DNA of 64,000 nt from Methanobrevibacter sp. (lineage in GTDB: Archaea > Methanobacteriota > Methanobacteria > Methanobacteriales > Methanobacteriaceae). Where the stretch lies: the NCBI RefSeq assembly GCF_015062935.1, contig NZ_SUTM01000007.1:1-64000 (forward strand). The letters are read 5' to 3'. A program made the translations under genes and the position numbers. Below, in pieces: positions 8,952 through 19,832 of the stretch (positions are counted from its first letter, which is position 1; every line of letters starts with the position of its first letter). Below the pieces are notes generated by a model. That model saw only the letters and a program-made list of their open reading frames with translations. It was not told where the DNA came from and made no database searches.

Positions 8952-10493
8952 ATGTTTCAATTAAACCATAAAACAGAAATAGAAATTAAGGGAATTCCCA
9001 TACAATGGATTCCTAAAATTGAATTATACTATCCTGATTTGCCACAATTTCCAATAATGTACATACATACACAGATAAATGGTAGCCGTCTTGTTGGCTG
9101 TCCTGTGGCAGTCAGCTATGAAATTATACAAGAAAAGTGCAATGCTAAATTTATTGTATTTACTAATCTTGAGCCTAGTACAGAAGTGGTGGATAAAATA
9201 AAAGATGAAATTGAAAACAGAATTGGATTCAGCAATCCAGTCAACAAACAAACTGTAATAGATTGTTGTAAGGGTCAGCCTGAATTTATAAATATATTAA
9301 CAGATTTATGGCAATACATCGAAAAATCCTATGGCTCATCTATACCTTATGGTCGCTTTTATGAGGAAATGTTTTCAATTCCAAGATTTGTTGCAGCATG
9401 GCAACCCAGAACTGGCAGGCAAAGTGAAATGAGAATGTTGTATAATTTTATGAGTGAATTTGGTGAAGAAGTGTCTTTTCCTTCTGATTGGAGCCATTTA
9501 GAATATTATATTATTCCATCATATACAGATGTAATAAATAAGGATTATTCAGATTTTCCTAATTTTAAGAAACTATATTCAGCTATGAAAAAACTTTTTG
9601 AATTAGACTTTTCAGATTCAATCATCATTGATAATGTCACTTTTAAAATTATGCCAAAAGCTTGGGAACGGAACAAAGAAAAGTTCATAAAAAATGTATC
9701 GGGCAAATACTATTCAACTGGGCAACTTACTGAAACTGATAAATATTATTCAGAAATGTTGGTTGATGCTTTTAATCGTCACCCTTGGCGAGCAGCATTT
9801 TTCATCAGTGCCTTCATGAATATAGAAAACAGTGATTATAGGAAATGGAGCAAAAACTTCTTTAACACATTTTATAGAAAGGGCACTAAGCTTGTAGGTT
9901 ATTCAGAAAAAGTCATTGCTTGTTTCTTACAACAGGGTTTTGAAAAGGAAGAAATTATTCCTATAGATACATGGATAAAAACATTCTATCAGTTTCCACT
10001 TGGAATAAGCAGAATGCCTAACTTTTTTGATAGCTTTGATATGCTAGGAAAATTAGAGCGGGTCATATGGCTTGCAAGTCAATCTAATAAAACAAACATG
10101 AAAAATTTTTTTGATATACTTTGGTGTCAAAGATATGGTACTATTGGAAATAGTGAACTACGTGGAGTTAATCCTCTTGCGTGTAGTATTTGTAGTCTGA
10201 GTGCCACTTGCGTTGGACTATCAAAAATCAAAAATGAAAGCATTTTAATAAGCAATACACTAAAACCTGAAGACTTTAATACCATACCTTCCAGTACACT
10301 AGATGACATTTCTTTCATTTGTTTACTAGAAGATGATGTTCCAAAGAAAATATATCATTATAAAAAAAGAACAAAAAAATGGGTTCTAAATGACGAATTT
10401 AGTGGCTATTTAAAAACTAAAGAGGACAGTTTTCCAAAATCTTTAGTAGACAAGAAAATTATAACTGTGGAAGAATTTATTAAAAATAACTGA
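8952..10493 (+). CDS. HhH-GPD DNA-glycosylase-like protein, 513 aa
   Basis: Residues about 265-425 fit the endonuclease III/MutY fold: a helix-hairpin-helix-like LVGYSEKVIACFLQQGF with Lys320 where endonuclease III has its Schiff-base Lys, and IPIDTW with Asp339 where it has the catalytic Asp. A cysteine loop follows with Cys392, Cys411, Cys414 and Cys420; the last three have the C-X2-C-X5-C spacing of the 4Fe-4S loop, but the first Cys is 19 residues ahead instead of 7. The first 250 residues belong to no family I recognise. The stop is 14 bases before the restriction endonuclease gene, behind a GGAGG site. It may repair T:G from methylcytosine deamination or take part in restriction. Confidence 0.6.
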   Translation: MFQLNHKTEIEIKGIPIQWIPKIELYYPDLPQFPIMYIHTQINGSRLVGCPVAVSYEIIQEKCNAKFIVFTNLEPSTEVVDKIKDEIENRIGFSNPVNKQTVIDCCKGQPEFINILTDLWQYIEKSYGSSIPYGRFYEEMFSIPRFVAAWQPRTGRQSEMRMLYNFMSEFGEEVSFPSDWSHLEYYIIPSYTDVINKDYSDFPNFKKLYSAMKKLFELDFSDSIIIDNVTFKIMPKAWERNKEKFIKNVSGKYYSTGQLTETDKYYSEMLVDAFNRHPWRAAFFISAFMNIENSDYRKWSKNFFNTFYRKGTKLVGYSEKVIACFLQQGFEKEEIIPIDTWIKTFYQFPLGISRMPNFFDSFDMLGKLERVIWLASQSNKTNMKNFFDILWCQRYGTIGNSELRGVNPLACSICSLSATCVGLSKIKNESILISNTLKPEDFNTIPSSTLDDISFICLLEDDVPKKIYHYKKRTKKWVLNDEFSGYLKTKEDSFPKSLVDKKIITVEEFIKNN

Positions 10494-10507
10494 GGAGGTC
10501 TCTTATT

Positions 10508-11317
10508 ATGACAGCAAAAGAACAAATTATCGAGTTATTTAGAAAGAATGTTAAAGGAAAAACTCCCAATGTCAAAGGAAAAAACGAACGTCATGACGGA
10601 AGAAAAGGCCATTGGCTAGAACAACAATTTGGAGTAACTGCAAATGCAGATAATGAAGCTGATTTATTTGGGTATGAATTAAAAAATGAAACCACATCCA
10701 AAACAACTTTTGGTGATTGGTCTGCCAATATATATGTTTTTACCAGCTCCAAATATTCCTCACTTTTTGAGGGAGATAAAAAATATGAAAAACAGAATAG
10801 TTTTGTAAAAATCTTTGGTAAGCCGAATGAAGAAAAAGGAGGACGATATTCCTGGTCTGGAACACCTTGTCCAAAAATCGACTCATATAATGACTTTGGA
10901 CAAATCCTGTTAATAGAACCTAATAAAGATATTGTTGCTTTTTATTCATATTCACAGGATAAAAGAGAAGATAAAGAGAATATTGTTCCTAAAGAATTAC
11001 AAATAGAGAACCTTGAAATAGCCAGATGGTATGGTGAACATTCCCCTACATCCAAAAGAGCCGACAAATGTCTCAAAGCAAAACTTGAAGACAAATTCAA
11101 TGATAAAGGTTGGTTTACTTGTAAAACAGATGAAAGTGGAGAATATGATAGAATATGCTTTGGTGAACCAGTGAATTTTGATGATTGGCTCAATTTGGTT
11201 AAAGAAGGTATAGTATTTTTCGACAGTGGGATGTATGAAGGTAATAAAAGACCTTATTCACAATGGAGAGCAAACAACAAATTTTGGGACAGTTTAATTA
11301 CGGAAACATATGAATAA
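10508..11317 (+). CDS. type II restriction endonuclease, MutH/LlaMI-like
   Basis: The 269-aa protein has an N-terminal nuclease core like MutH, Sau3AI and LlaMI: GHWLEQQFG with Glu38, then EADLFGYELKNET with Asp52, Glu57 and Lys59 forming the D...ExK site. LlaMI and ScrFI cut CCNGG and travel with two 5-methylcytosine methyltransferases, as here, so a CCNGG-type target is a reasonable guess, not a result. The gene follows the glycosylase-like gene by 14 bases and converges with the methyltransferase pair. A GGAGGTC ribosome site precedes the ATG. Confidence 0.7.
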   Translation: MTAKEQIIELFRKNVKGKTPNVKGKNERHDGRKGHWLEQQFGVTANADNEADLFGYELKNETTSKTTFGDWSANIYVFTSSKYSSLFEGDKKYEKQNSFVKIFGKPNEEKGGRYSWSGTPCPKIDSYNDFGQILLIEPNKDIVAFYSYSQDKREDKENIVPKELQIENLEIARWYGEHSPTSKRADKCLKAKLEDKFNDKGWFTCKTDESGEYDRICFGEPVNFDDWLNLVKEGIVFFDSGMYEGNKRPYSQWRANNKFWDSLITETYE

Positions 11318-11372
11318 ATAATGAAACAGATATGTGGAACAGAATTTCCTACATATCTCTCATTATCTTAAC

Positions 11373-12530
11373 CTACAGAATATTATATTCACCAAGATAA
11401 TCAAGCATTGCAATAGCTACAGCTTCAATTACTGGAATGCAAACAGAATTACCAAACTGTTTATATGACTGTGCATTTGAAACAGGAATGATGAAATCCT
11501 CTGGGAATCCCTGCAATCTTGCACATTCTCTTGGAGTCAGCATTCTAGGATTTTTTCCGGATTGTTCTATAAGTGCTTCACTTCCATCCTTATAGTACCT
11601 TGCACTTATTGTACTTGTATATTTGCTGTCTTCATTGAACAGTGCAAATCCAAATCCGTTTCCTTTCTTTTTATGTTTCTTTTTTCGTGCCTGATGCCCT
11701 TCCCAAAGTTTGTCAGAAATTGTAAATCTCTCCCCAACTGATTCTTCTAACACATCTCCTACACAAACTTTTTCATCTATTTGTCCGACAGGATATTCAA
11801 ACTCTTTAAAATTCTCAGGTAAATAATCCCTATTGAAACCTACAATTATTATTCGTTCTCTGTTTTGAGGTAAACCAAAATGATAACCGTTCAATATTTG
11901 AGGATTAGGGACATAATAATTCAGTTCATCAAGCACAGATAAAATAACTTTTATTGTATTTCCTTTATCGTGTCCACGTAACTGTTTTACATTTTCCAGC
12001 ATAAATGCCTTCGGTCTTTTTTCGTTAAGTATTCTTGCAATATCAAAAAAGAGAGTTCCTCTTGTATCTTCAAAGCCTTTATGAAGCCCTGCCTGTGAAA
12101 ATGGTTGGCAAGGAAATCCTGCAAGCAATATATCATGATCGGGAATGTCTTTTTCATTGACAAGAGTTATGTCTCCATCTGGAATCTCTCCATAATTAAT
12201 ACGGTATGTTGTTTGAGCAAACTTATCCCATTCAGAGGAATATACATTGTATCCACCATGTTTTTGAAATGGCTGTCTGATGCCTCCAATTCCTGCAAAT
12301 AAATCAATTTGTGTAAATCTGCATTCTTCAATAGGCCTGTTTTTAAATAGTGGTTCAGTAGGAAAATTCATTATTTTATCATATATTTCATCAGGGACAT
12401 CTAATTTTCCCATCTCCCATTCTTTTAACATTTTCTCCTGCTCTCTGGTAAAACATAAAGCATCTGAAAATTCTTTTCTTCTTATTCCCAATTTTTCTCT
12501 GACAGCAAGAATATCTTCTGATCTGCTCAT
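11373..12530 (-). CDS. DNA (cytosine-5-)methyltransferase with N-terminal HTH
   Basis: The 385-aa enzyme has the standard m5C motifs: DLFAGIGGIRQPF (I), GFPCQPFSQAG with the catalytic Cys near residue 141 (IV), LENVK (VI), QNRERI (VIII) and SYKQFGNSV (X). Residues 1-65 form an added helix-turn-helix-like domain (REKLGIRRKEFSDALCF), as in methyltransferases that repress their own operon such as M.ScrFIA and M.SsoII. Its ATG directly follows the stop of the upstream methyltransferase gene (TAAATG), so the pair is translationally coupled. It should protect host DNA from the neighbouring nuclease. Confidence 0.93.
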   Translation of the reverse strand: MSRSEDILAVREKLGIRRKEFSDALCFTREQEKMLKEWEMGKLDVPDEIYDKIMNFPTEPLFKNRPIEECRFTQIDLFAGIGGIRQPFQKHGGYNVYSSEWDKFAQTTYRINYGEIPDGDITLVNEKDIPDHDILLAGFPCQPFSQAGLHKGFEDTRGTLFFDIARILNEKRPKAFMLENVKQLRGHDKGNTIKVILSVLDELNYYVPNPQILNGYHFGLPQNRERIIIVGFNRDYLPENFKEFEYPVGQIDEKVCVGDVLEESVGERFTISDKLWEGHQARKKKHKKKGNGFGFALFNEDSKYTSTISARYYKDGSEALIEQSGKNPRMLTPRECARLQGFPEDFIIPVSNAQSYKQFGNSVCIPVIEAVAIAMLDYLGEYNIL

Positions 12531-13655
12531 TTATAACCACCTGTCCAAACCTACATTTTTATTTGGGATTTCAATAAACCACTGCTTGAATATGGCTTCA
12601 AGAACTGGAACAACTATACTGTTTCCAGATTGTTTATAAAGACTTGTATTGCTTACTAACTGGCTTGCTTTATCTATGTCTTCATCATTAACACCCATAA
12701 GTCTCCATGTTTCTTTTGGAGTGAGCCTTCTAGGTACATATTGTCCGGATTCATTAATTTTATCAGTTACAAGTTGTCTTCTGTGTTTTTTTAGAAAACT
12801 TTGAAGTGTAGTGCCTTTCCAATAGTTTGAATCGAGACAATAGCTGCATTCCTGATTAATAGGTTTATCTGTAACCTGACCATTATTCAGATAAAATTTT
12901 TCATCCACATTTTTCTCAAGAATATCCTCAAGTTTGAATTTTAATTCTATCGGTTCAGGGAAAACAAAATCTCTTTTTGATTTAAGTTCGCTAATGCAAA
13001 AGACTCGTTCTCGATTTTGGGGGATGCCATAATCTCTGGCATTTAGAATAGCCCAATTGTTTGTATATCCTAAACTTTCAAGATAATCTAAAAATTTCAA
13101 AAAATTATCTTTATGATTTTTTCCAACAAGATTTTTTACGTTTTCCATCATCAGATATTTAGGCCTTTTAGTTTCAATAATCTTACAGCATTCCCATAGT
13201 AATGATGATCTTGTTCCTGAATCCTCATTTAATCCGCACTGATATCCCGCTACAGATATATCTTGACAAGGGAATGAGTAGGTGAATAAATCAAAATCAG
13301 GTAATGTTGTCGGGTCTATTCTTTGTATATCTCCATAATTGTTAATCAGTTTGTTTGCTAAGTACATGTCTTTTAATTTTGGCAGTCGAAGCTTTCTGGC
13401 CTTGTTTTCAAAAGTTCTGTAATCTAATGGAACATTAATTTCTTCCAAATAAGAAATCATCTCTTCTTTGTCTTCAGGCACATAGTTGTCAATGTGTTTT
13501 CTTTTTTCCAAAAAATCACTATGAATAGCAGCATATGATTGAATAACATCCCCCTCTATTTCTGAGATACCCACTACCTCAAATTCAATTCCTATGTTGC
13601 GCAATGCCATTCTTTGGCTTCCATAACCCGCAAACGCTTCAAAGACTCTTAACAT
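12531..13655 (-). CDS. DNA (cytosine-5-)methyltransferase, second
   Basis: The protein starts MLRVFEAFAGYGSQRMAL and has m5C motifs PCQDIS (Cys near residue 130), MENVKNL, PQNRERVF and LYKQSGNSI. Compared with its neighbour it has an insert between motifs I and IV (about residues 40-110) and no HTH domain. Two m5C methyltransferases beside one nuclease usually methylate different cytosines or strands of one site. The ATG at 13655 follows a GGTGA ribosome site; a TTG at 13667 is the alternative. It is the first gene of the leftward methyltransferase pair. Confidence 0.92.
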   Translation of the reverse strand: MLRVFEAFAGYGSQRMALRNIGIEFEVVGISEIEGDVIQSYAAIHSDFLEKRKHIDNYVPEDKEEMISYLEEINVPLDYRTFENKARKLRLPKLKDMYLANKLINNYGDIQRIDPTTLPDFDLFTYSFPCQDISVAGYQCGLNEDSGTRSSLLWECCKIIETKRPKYLMMENVKNLVGKNHKDNFLKFLDYLESLGYTNNWAILNARDYGIPQNRERVFCISELKSKRDFVFPEPIELKFKLEDILEKNVDEKFYLNNGQVTDKPINQECSYCLDSNYWKGTTLQSFLKKHRRQLVTDKINESGQYVPRRLTPKETWRLMGVNDEDIDKASQLVSNTSLYKQSGNSIVVPVLEAIFKQWFIEIPNKNVGLDRWL

Positions 13656-13827
13656 GTTTTTCACCAATAAATATTAATCAATATACAACATATGAAAAAA
13701 TACAGAACTGTATTATGATATGTTTTTCTTAATTATAATATATTTTTAATACTATTTAAATGTTATTTTTTTGACTATTTTAACAGAACCAAAAATGTTA
13801 TTTATAACCCCACACATAGTTAATATT

Positions 13828-13992
13828 ATGGAAATAAAAGAAGAAACAAGTGTCAGATACCAAGGTAAGATTTCACTAATCACCACAATACCCAAAACAT
13901 ATGTTAAAGCATTAAACATAGAATCTGGCGATACAATAGAATGGATACTGAATACCGAAACAAAAACATTAGAATTAAAAATAGTTAAATAA
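13828..13992 (+). CDS. AbrB/SpoVT-type DNA-binding protein, 54 aa
   Basis: From the ATG at 13828 the protein is a single swapped-hairpin AbrB-like domain: ISLITTIPKTYVKALNIESGDTIEW, then a strand ending LELKIVK. A TTTATAA box begins near 13801, about 27 bases before the ATG, so the transcript is probably leaderless, which supports this start over an upstream in-frame codon at 13771. Such small proteins act as transcription regulators or antitoxins; no toxin gene is adjacent. It lies 20 bases before the MCM-HNH gene and may regulate it. Confidence 0.7.
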   Translation: MEIKEETSVRYQGKISLITTIPKTYVKALNIESGDTIEWILNTETKTLELKIVK

Positions 13993-14012
13993 TTATTAAC
14001 TTATAATAATTC

Positions 14013-15035
14013 ATGATAACAAAGTGTCAAACATCAATAAGTAAATTCGAAGAATTCTTTGCAACATCATACAAAGATGACGTATTTGAAATATTAGAAC
14101 AATATCCCACTAAAAGATCACTAATTGTTAATTATCCAACATTAGAGATTTATGATTCAGATTTAGCAGATTTATTAATTGAAAAACCTGATGAAGTTAT
14201 TGAAGCAGCAAAAACAGCTATTAAAAATATTGATCCTCTTGTTAAAAGTGCTAATATCAACATTCGTTTTGAAAATTTAAATAACATGATTCAATTAAAA
14301 GACCTTAATAGCAATTACATAGGTTCTTTTGTTTCATATGATGGAATAATTGAAGAAGTTAATGAACCTGCACCTAGAATAGAAACTGGTGTCTTTGAAT
14401 GTAGAGGTTGCATGAGATTACATGAAGTTGAACAAACTTCTTCAAATACAATCATAGAACCCCCATTATGTAATGAATGTGGTGGACGTTCTTTTAGATT
14501 ACTTCAAGAAGAATCCGAATATGTTAACACCCAACTAATAATTACTGGAAGTAAAGACACTTCTCGCAAATTAATTGTTGTTTTTGAAGATGATTTAACT
14601 TCATGGGATAATTATAATATTGGTCAACATATTAGATTCACCGGAATTCTTAAAACATACCGTGAAGAAAAAAATGGAAGATTTAACTTTTATTTATATT
14701 GCAATCATATTGAGAGATTATCTGAAGAATTATTCATCGAAGAAGAAGATGAAGAAATGGAAAAAGAATATGGAGTTAGAGACAGCCCAGAATATAATGC
14801 ATGGCGATTAGAAGTAGTTTCAAGAGATAAAGTTTGTCAATGCTGCGGTTCTGAAAAATATCCTGTAGCTCATCATGTTTTTAGTTATGAAAATTATCCT
14901 AAACTTCGTGTTGACCCCAATAATGGTATAAGGTTATGTAAATGGTGTCATGGAAAATATCATAGTCATTATGGCATAACTAATGCAAATCCAAAGACAT
15001 ATGCAGAATTTATAAACAGATTTGGAACTAAATAA
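14013..15035 (+). CDS. MCM N-terminal domain fused to HNH nuclease
   Basis: Residues 1-240 match the N-terminal part of archaeal MCM replicative helicase: a helical domain with FEEFFATSYKDDV, EQYPTKRSLIVNYPTL and LIEKPDEVIEAAKTAI, a zinc site (Cys130, Cys133, Cys153, Cys156), and an OB-fold with SFVSYDGIIEEV, IVVFEDDL and IRFTGILKT. In MCM an AAA+ ATPase follows; here there is an acidic linker and an HNH domain: Cys275/Cys278, His287-His288, Asn304, Cys309/Cys312 and His313/His317. Walker motifs are absent. The protein may bind DNA or MCM at forks and cut, or block host MCM. The ATG at 14013 lacks a clear ribosome site, so it may be leaderless. Confidence 0.85.
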   Translation: MITKCQTSISKFEEFFATSYKDDVFEILEQYPTKRSLIVNYPTLEIYDSDLADLLIEKPDEVIEAAKTAIKNIDPLVKSANINIRFENLNNMIQLKDLNSNYIGSFVSYDGIIEEVNEPAPRIETGVFECRGCMRLHEVEQTSSNTIIEPPLCNECGGRSFRLLQEESEYVNTQLIITGSKDTSRKLIVVFEDDLTSWDNYNIGQHIRFTGILKTYREEKNGRFNFYLYCNHIERLSEELFIEEEDEEMEKEYGVRDSPEYNAWRLEVVSRDKVCQCCGSEKYPVAHHVFSYENYPKLRVDPNNGIRLCKWCHGKYHSHYGITNANPKTYAEFINRFGTK

Positions 15036-15053
15036 AATTTAATCAAACCATCA

Positions 15054-15329
15054 CTATTCTAAATTTTTAACTACCTGCTCACCTTTTTCAGTATGCCTGT
15101 ACAACCTACCTTTTCTAACTTCAGGATTAATACATTCAACCAACTCATGCTCCTTCAACTCACCCAGTATTTTTGAGATATGGTTTGTCCTTATCCCTGA
15201 ATCTCTGGCAATGTTGCTTGGTATTTTTACTTCACCATCCAGTGCCTTCATCACTTTTGTCCTATATTGTGATATTTGCACGTAACTGATTTCTGTCAAC
15301 ATTTCGTCACTTAGTTCCATCATAATCAC
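15054..15329 (-). CDS. winged-helix transcription regulator
   Basis: A 91-aa winged helix: a first helix YRTKVMKALDG, then IPSNIARDSGIRTNHISKILGELKEHELVE as helix-turn-helix and a wing ending GRLYRHTEKG. This layout matches small archaeal ArsR/MarR-like regulators. ATG codons at positions 1, 3 and 4 are all possible. It lies 15 bases after the last fibre gene on the same strand, so it may be the end of the fibre operon and feed back on it, and it converges with the MCM-HNH gene. Confidence 0.7.
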   Translation of the reverse strand: MIMMELSDEMLTEISYVQISQYRTKVMKALDGEVKIPSNIARDSGIRTNHISKILGELKEHELVECINPEVRKGRLYRHTEKGEQVVKNLE

Positions 15330-15344
15330 TCTTATCTAATGTTA

Positions 15345-16622
<1,278 letters not shown>

Positions 16623-16639
16623 ATTCTCACATCATCTTT

Positions 16640-17263
16640 TTAATCATCAAATATTTCCATATTAATATCTCTAATTCTATTATTGGATTTATTGGCCATG
16701 AATCCCATTTGAATAGGTTCCTGAAAACTATATGCTGAAGAGGTTCCGGAGTTACTTCCGCTTCTTATAGTTAATAATCCATTATCCCATTCAAATTCAA
16801 TGTCTACCCATTTGTTATATCCTAAATTTGTTAGTTTAGCAGTATCGCCACTTCCCGCATCATAACTTGATGAATATCTTGCTACTTCAGTTCCGTTCAA
16901 ATAGAATCTTAGCCATTCCCACCTCTCTGTTGGATAATAAGTGAATGAGAACTTGAAATGATTTGGAAGTTTATCTTTCAGTGTAACTATGCTACCATTG
17001 GATGGTAATAATACATCATAGTAATCATACTCGCCGTAAGTTAATGTTCCAGAACTCCAGTCATATCGTAAACTAGGGTCATCAGATGTATCACAATAAT
17101 CAAACCAATATTCGTCCCATCCTCTGTCGAATTTATTAATTAATGTTATAATATCATCAAAGGAGTAGTAAGGTAAGCCATTATCATCCATTTTACTTCT
17201 CATTAAGGATATTGCTGTCCCCAATCTAGTATTAATTTCAATTACATTACTTGCAATACTCAT
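16640..17263 (-). CDS. lectin-like fibre protein, 207 aa
   Basis: Residues 1-50 (MSIASNVIEINTRLGTAISLMRSKM) form a helical N-terminus shared with the 29-aa frame at 18413-18502. The rest is beta-rich and looks like a concanavalin/LamG jelly roll: FKFSFTYYPTERWEWLRFYLNG, then WVDIEFEWDNGLLTIRSGS. This suggests sugar binding at a fibre tip. It lies between two large fibre genes with gaps of about 15 bases. Confidence 0.6.
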   Translation of the reverse strand: MSIASNVIEINTRLGTAISLMRSKMDDNGLPYYSFDDIITLINKFDRGWDEYWFDYCDTSDDPSLRYDWSSGTLTYGEYDYYDVLLPSNGSIVTLKDKLPNHFKFSFTYYPTERWEWLRFYLNGTEVARYSSSYDAGSGDTAKLTNLGYNKWVDIEFEWDNGLLTIRSGSNSGTSSAYSFQEPIQMGFMANKSNNRIRDINMEIFDD

Positions 17264-17276
17264 ATTATCACGTTGT

Positions 17277-18410
17277 TTAAATAACTCCTGCTCCGTATAT
17301 TCTGAATCCTCTATAGGAATATCTATCTGGGAAATTGAATATTACTGAAGGTTCATATGGTCCAGTTTTGAAATCAAGCATGGTAACATTCCAAGTTCCA
17401 TGACTTACATAATACTCTGGATATTCTTCTGTTGGATCGCCTGAATATGTATCCCAAACACGTGGACTGAATGACCAATCACAATTTACTTCATATAATT
17501 TAATGCCCGGTCTTTCCAAATCATCTGAATCGTTTGAATTTCCATATGGAGATATATTTTCCATAACTTGTCTGTATCCATTGGTACCGCTACCATCCCC
17601 ATAATTATATTTTGCACCGGCACCTATTCTTAAATTAGACCAGTCATCAATATTAGCGCATATTCCAAATCCCATCCATCGTCCTGCTGTTCCAGTTACA
17701 TCTGACATTAATGCGTAGAATTTATGTCCTTCAAGTTCGCTTGTCGCATATGTTCCTAAATCTGACAAGGACAATCCGAAATAATTTCCAGAATAACCAC
17801 TGTGTGCTTCTAAATATATGTCCATATAATTACCATTAGGTTCAGCTTCCATTATACTGAATCCAGAACTTGAACCTCTACCGTTAGCACTGAATAATCC
17901 ACTATTCAGATTGCTGTAATTTAAGTCGTCAACATTAACAGCCGTAGTACAATATACTCCATATTGGCCACCAACAATATTGTCGTTTCTTCCTTGAATA
18001 TAGAAAAATCCTTTTTCTGAAGGAGGTGAAACACTTAATGTAGCTTTACCATTTGATCCGGTTGTTATTGTCCCTAATGAATTTATTACAGGCTGACCCC
18101 AACTGGTAGTGTCAAGTCTATACATGTCCACATTTGCATTAGGCATTAAATCACCTTTAGTGTCTCTTGTTGTTATTTCAACATTAACATTAGCACCTGT
18201 TGTGAACATGTTTTCAAAATAAATGTTTATACTTCCCAATTGTGGCACAGGTAATTTCCTAATCAATGGTATTACACCATCCCCTGAAGTATATCCAATT
18301 TCTTCCTTGTCCAATATACTTCTTAACCTTGTTTGGGCGGTTGTTAGATTATTATTGAGGGTTGATTCATTTTGAAGCATTTGAGATAAATCCGGTTGAG
18401 TATAAGACAT
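17277..18410 (-). CDS. Ig-like plus lectin-like fibre protein
   Basis: The 377-aa protein has a helical start (SQMLQNESTLNNNLTTAQTRLRSIL), an Ig/carboxypeptidase-regulatory-like domain at about 75-165 (NVNVEITTRDTKGDLMPNAN, then GSNGKATLSVSPPS), and a C-terminal beta-rich lectin-like domain. The ATG at 18410 follows a GGGGTG ribosome site that overlaps the stop of the preceding 29-aa frame; a GTG at 18416 is the alternative. It is probably a receptor-binding or adhesion component of the virion. Confidence 0.6.
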   Translation of the reverse strand: MSYTQPDLSQMLQNESTLNNNLTTAQTRLRSILDKEEIGYTSGDGVIPLIRKLPVPQLGSINIYFENMFTTGANVNVEITTRDTKGDLMPNANVDMYRLDTTSWGQPVINSLGTITTGSNGKATLSVSPPSEKGFFYIQGRNDNIVGGQYGVYCTTAVNVDDLNYSNLNSGLFSANGRGSSSGFSIMEAEPNGNYMDIYLEAHSGYSGNYFGLSLSDLGTYATSELEGHKFYALMSDVTGTAGRWMGFGICANIDDWSNLRIGAGAKYNYGDGSGTNGYRQVMENISPYGNSNDSDDLERPGIKLYEVNCDWSFSPRVWDTYSGDPTEEYPEYYVSHGTWNVTMLDFKTGPYEPSVIFNFPDRYSYRGFRIYGAGVI

Positions 18411-18412
18411 TT

Positions 18413-18502
18413 TCACACCCCATAGATTAATTTTTCTTTTATTAATGTTCTAGTTAATTCCAATCTCTCATTAACAGTTAATACGCTACTGGCTATTGAC
18501 AT
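18413..18502 (-). CDS. 29-aa frame, N-terminal fibre module
   Basis: The frame starts MSIASSVLTVNERLELTRTL and ends with TGA just before the next gene. Its first residues match the N-terminus of the fibre protein at 16640-17263 (MSIASNVIEINTRLGTAISL). It may be a real leader peptide or the stub left when a fibre gene was exchanged. Gene status is uncertain. Confidence 0.4.
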   Translation of the reverse strand: MSIASSVLTVNERLELTRTLIKEKLIYGV

Positions 18503-18507
18503 TAACA

Positions 18508-18840
18508 TCAGCTCCCCAATAAGTTTAAGTTTGCAGACTGTACTGATGTTATTGTTCCTATTTGGTCAGTAACATCTTCAATAGCTGTAGCTATTGCACT
18601 GTTTGTTACTACATTTGTTGTATCTGTTGTGTCTAATGTTGAAGTCATATTAACAGGACCTGCAGGACCAGTTGCTCCAGTATCACCTTTAGCCCCTTTA
18701 ATTTCACTGAGATAAATTACTGCCTCTGTATCATCACCAACAAAAATTATTTGACCGTGTGCTGTATCCTTATACACATTAACACTACTACCATCTGCAC
18801 CTGTTTCACCTTTTATGTTTCCTACATTTACCCATGACAT
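18508..18840 (-). CDS. short collagen-like fibre protein, 110 aa
   Basis: The protein starts [17 protein letters not shown], contains a short beta repeat with TAHGQIIFVGDDTEAVIYL and one collagen run ([14 protein letters not shown]), and ends in a helical stretch TSAIATAIEDVTDQI-like, which could trimerise. It shares its MSW..VG.IKG opening with the gene at 18925-19797, so the two may be variants made by duplication or truncation. A strong hairpin stands just upstream. Confidence 0.6.
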   Translation of the reverse strand: MSWVNVGNIKGETGADGSSVNVYKDTAHGQIIFVGDDTEAVIYLSEIKGAKGDTGATGPAGPVNMTSTLDTTDTTNVVTNSAIATAIEDVTDQIGTITSVQSANLNLLGS

Positions 18841-18868
18841 ATTATCACCTTTGAAAATCTTTTAAAAA

Positions 18869-18903
18869 AAAAGGAAGTACCGTATAGCTCAGTACTTCCT
18901 TTT
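18869..18903 (-). terminator. 12-bp hairpin between collagen-like genes
   Basis: AAAAGGAAGTAC (18869-18880) pairs perfectly with GTACTTCCTTTT (18892-18903) around an 11-base loop containing TATAGCT. Read leftward it follows the stop at 18925 and is followed by a run of T, so it may be a terminator or attenuator inside the fibre operon. A similar AGGAAGTG stem recurs in the RNA-like region at 26980-27007. Confidence 0.55.
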
Positions 18904-18924
18904 AGGGATTTAATGGAATTAGTT

Positions 18925-19822
<898 letters not shown>

Positions 19823-19832
19823 TGAATTTAGT

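Noticed and set aside
13771-13827. Longer start for the AbrB-like gene
   Set aside because: The extension crosses the TATA box and is not like the family; the ATG at 13828 fits a leaderless transcript.
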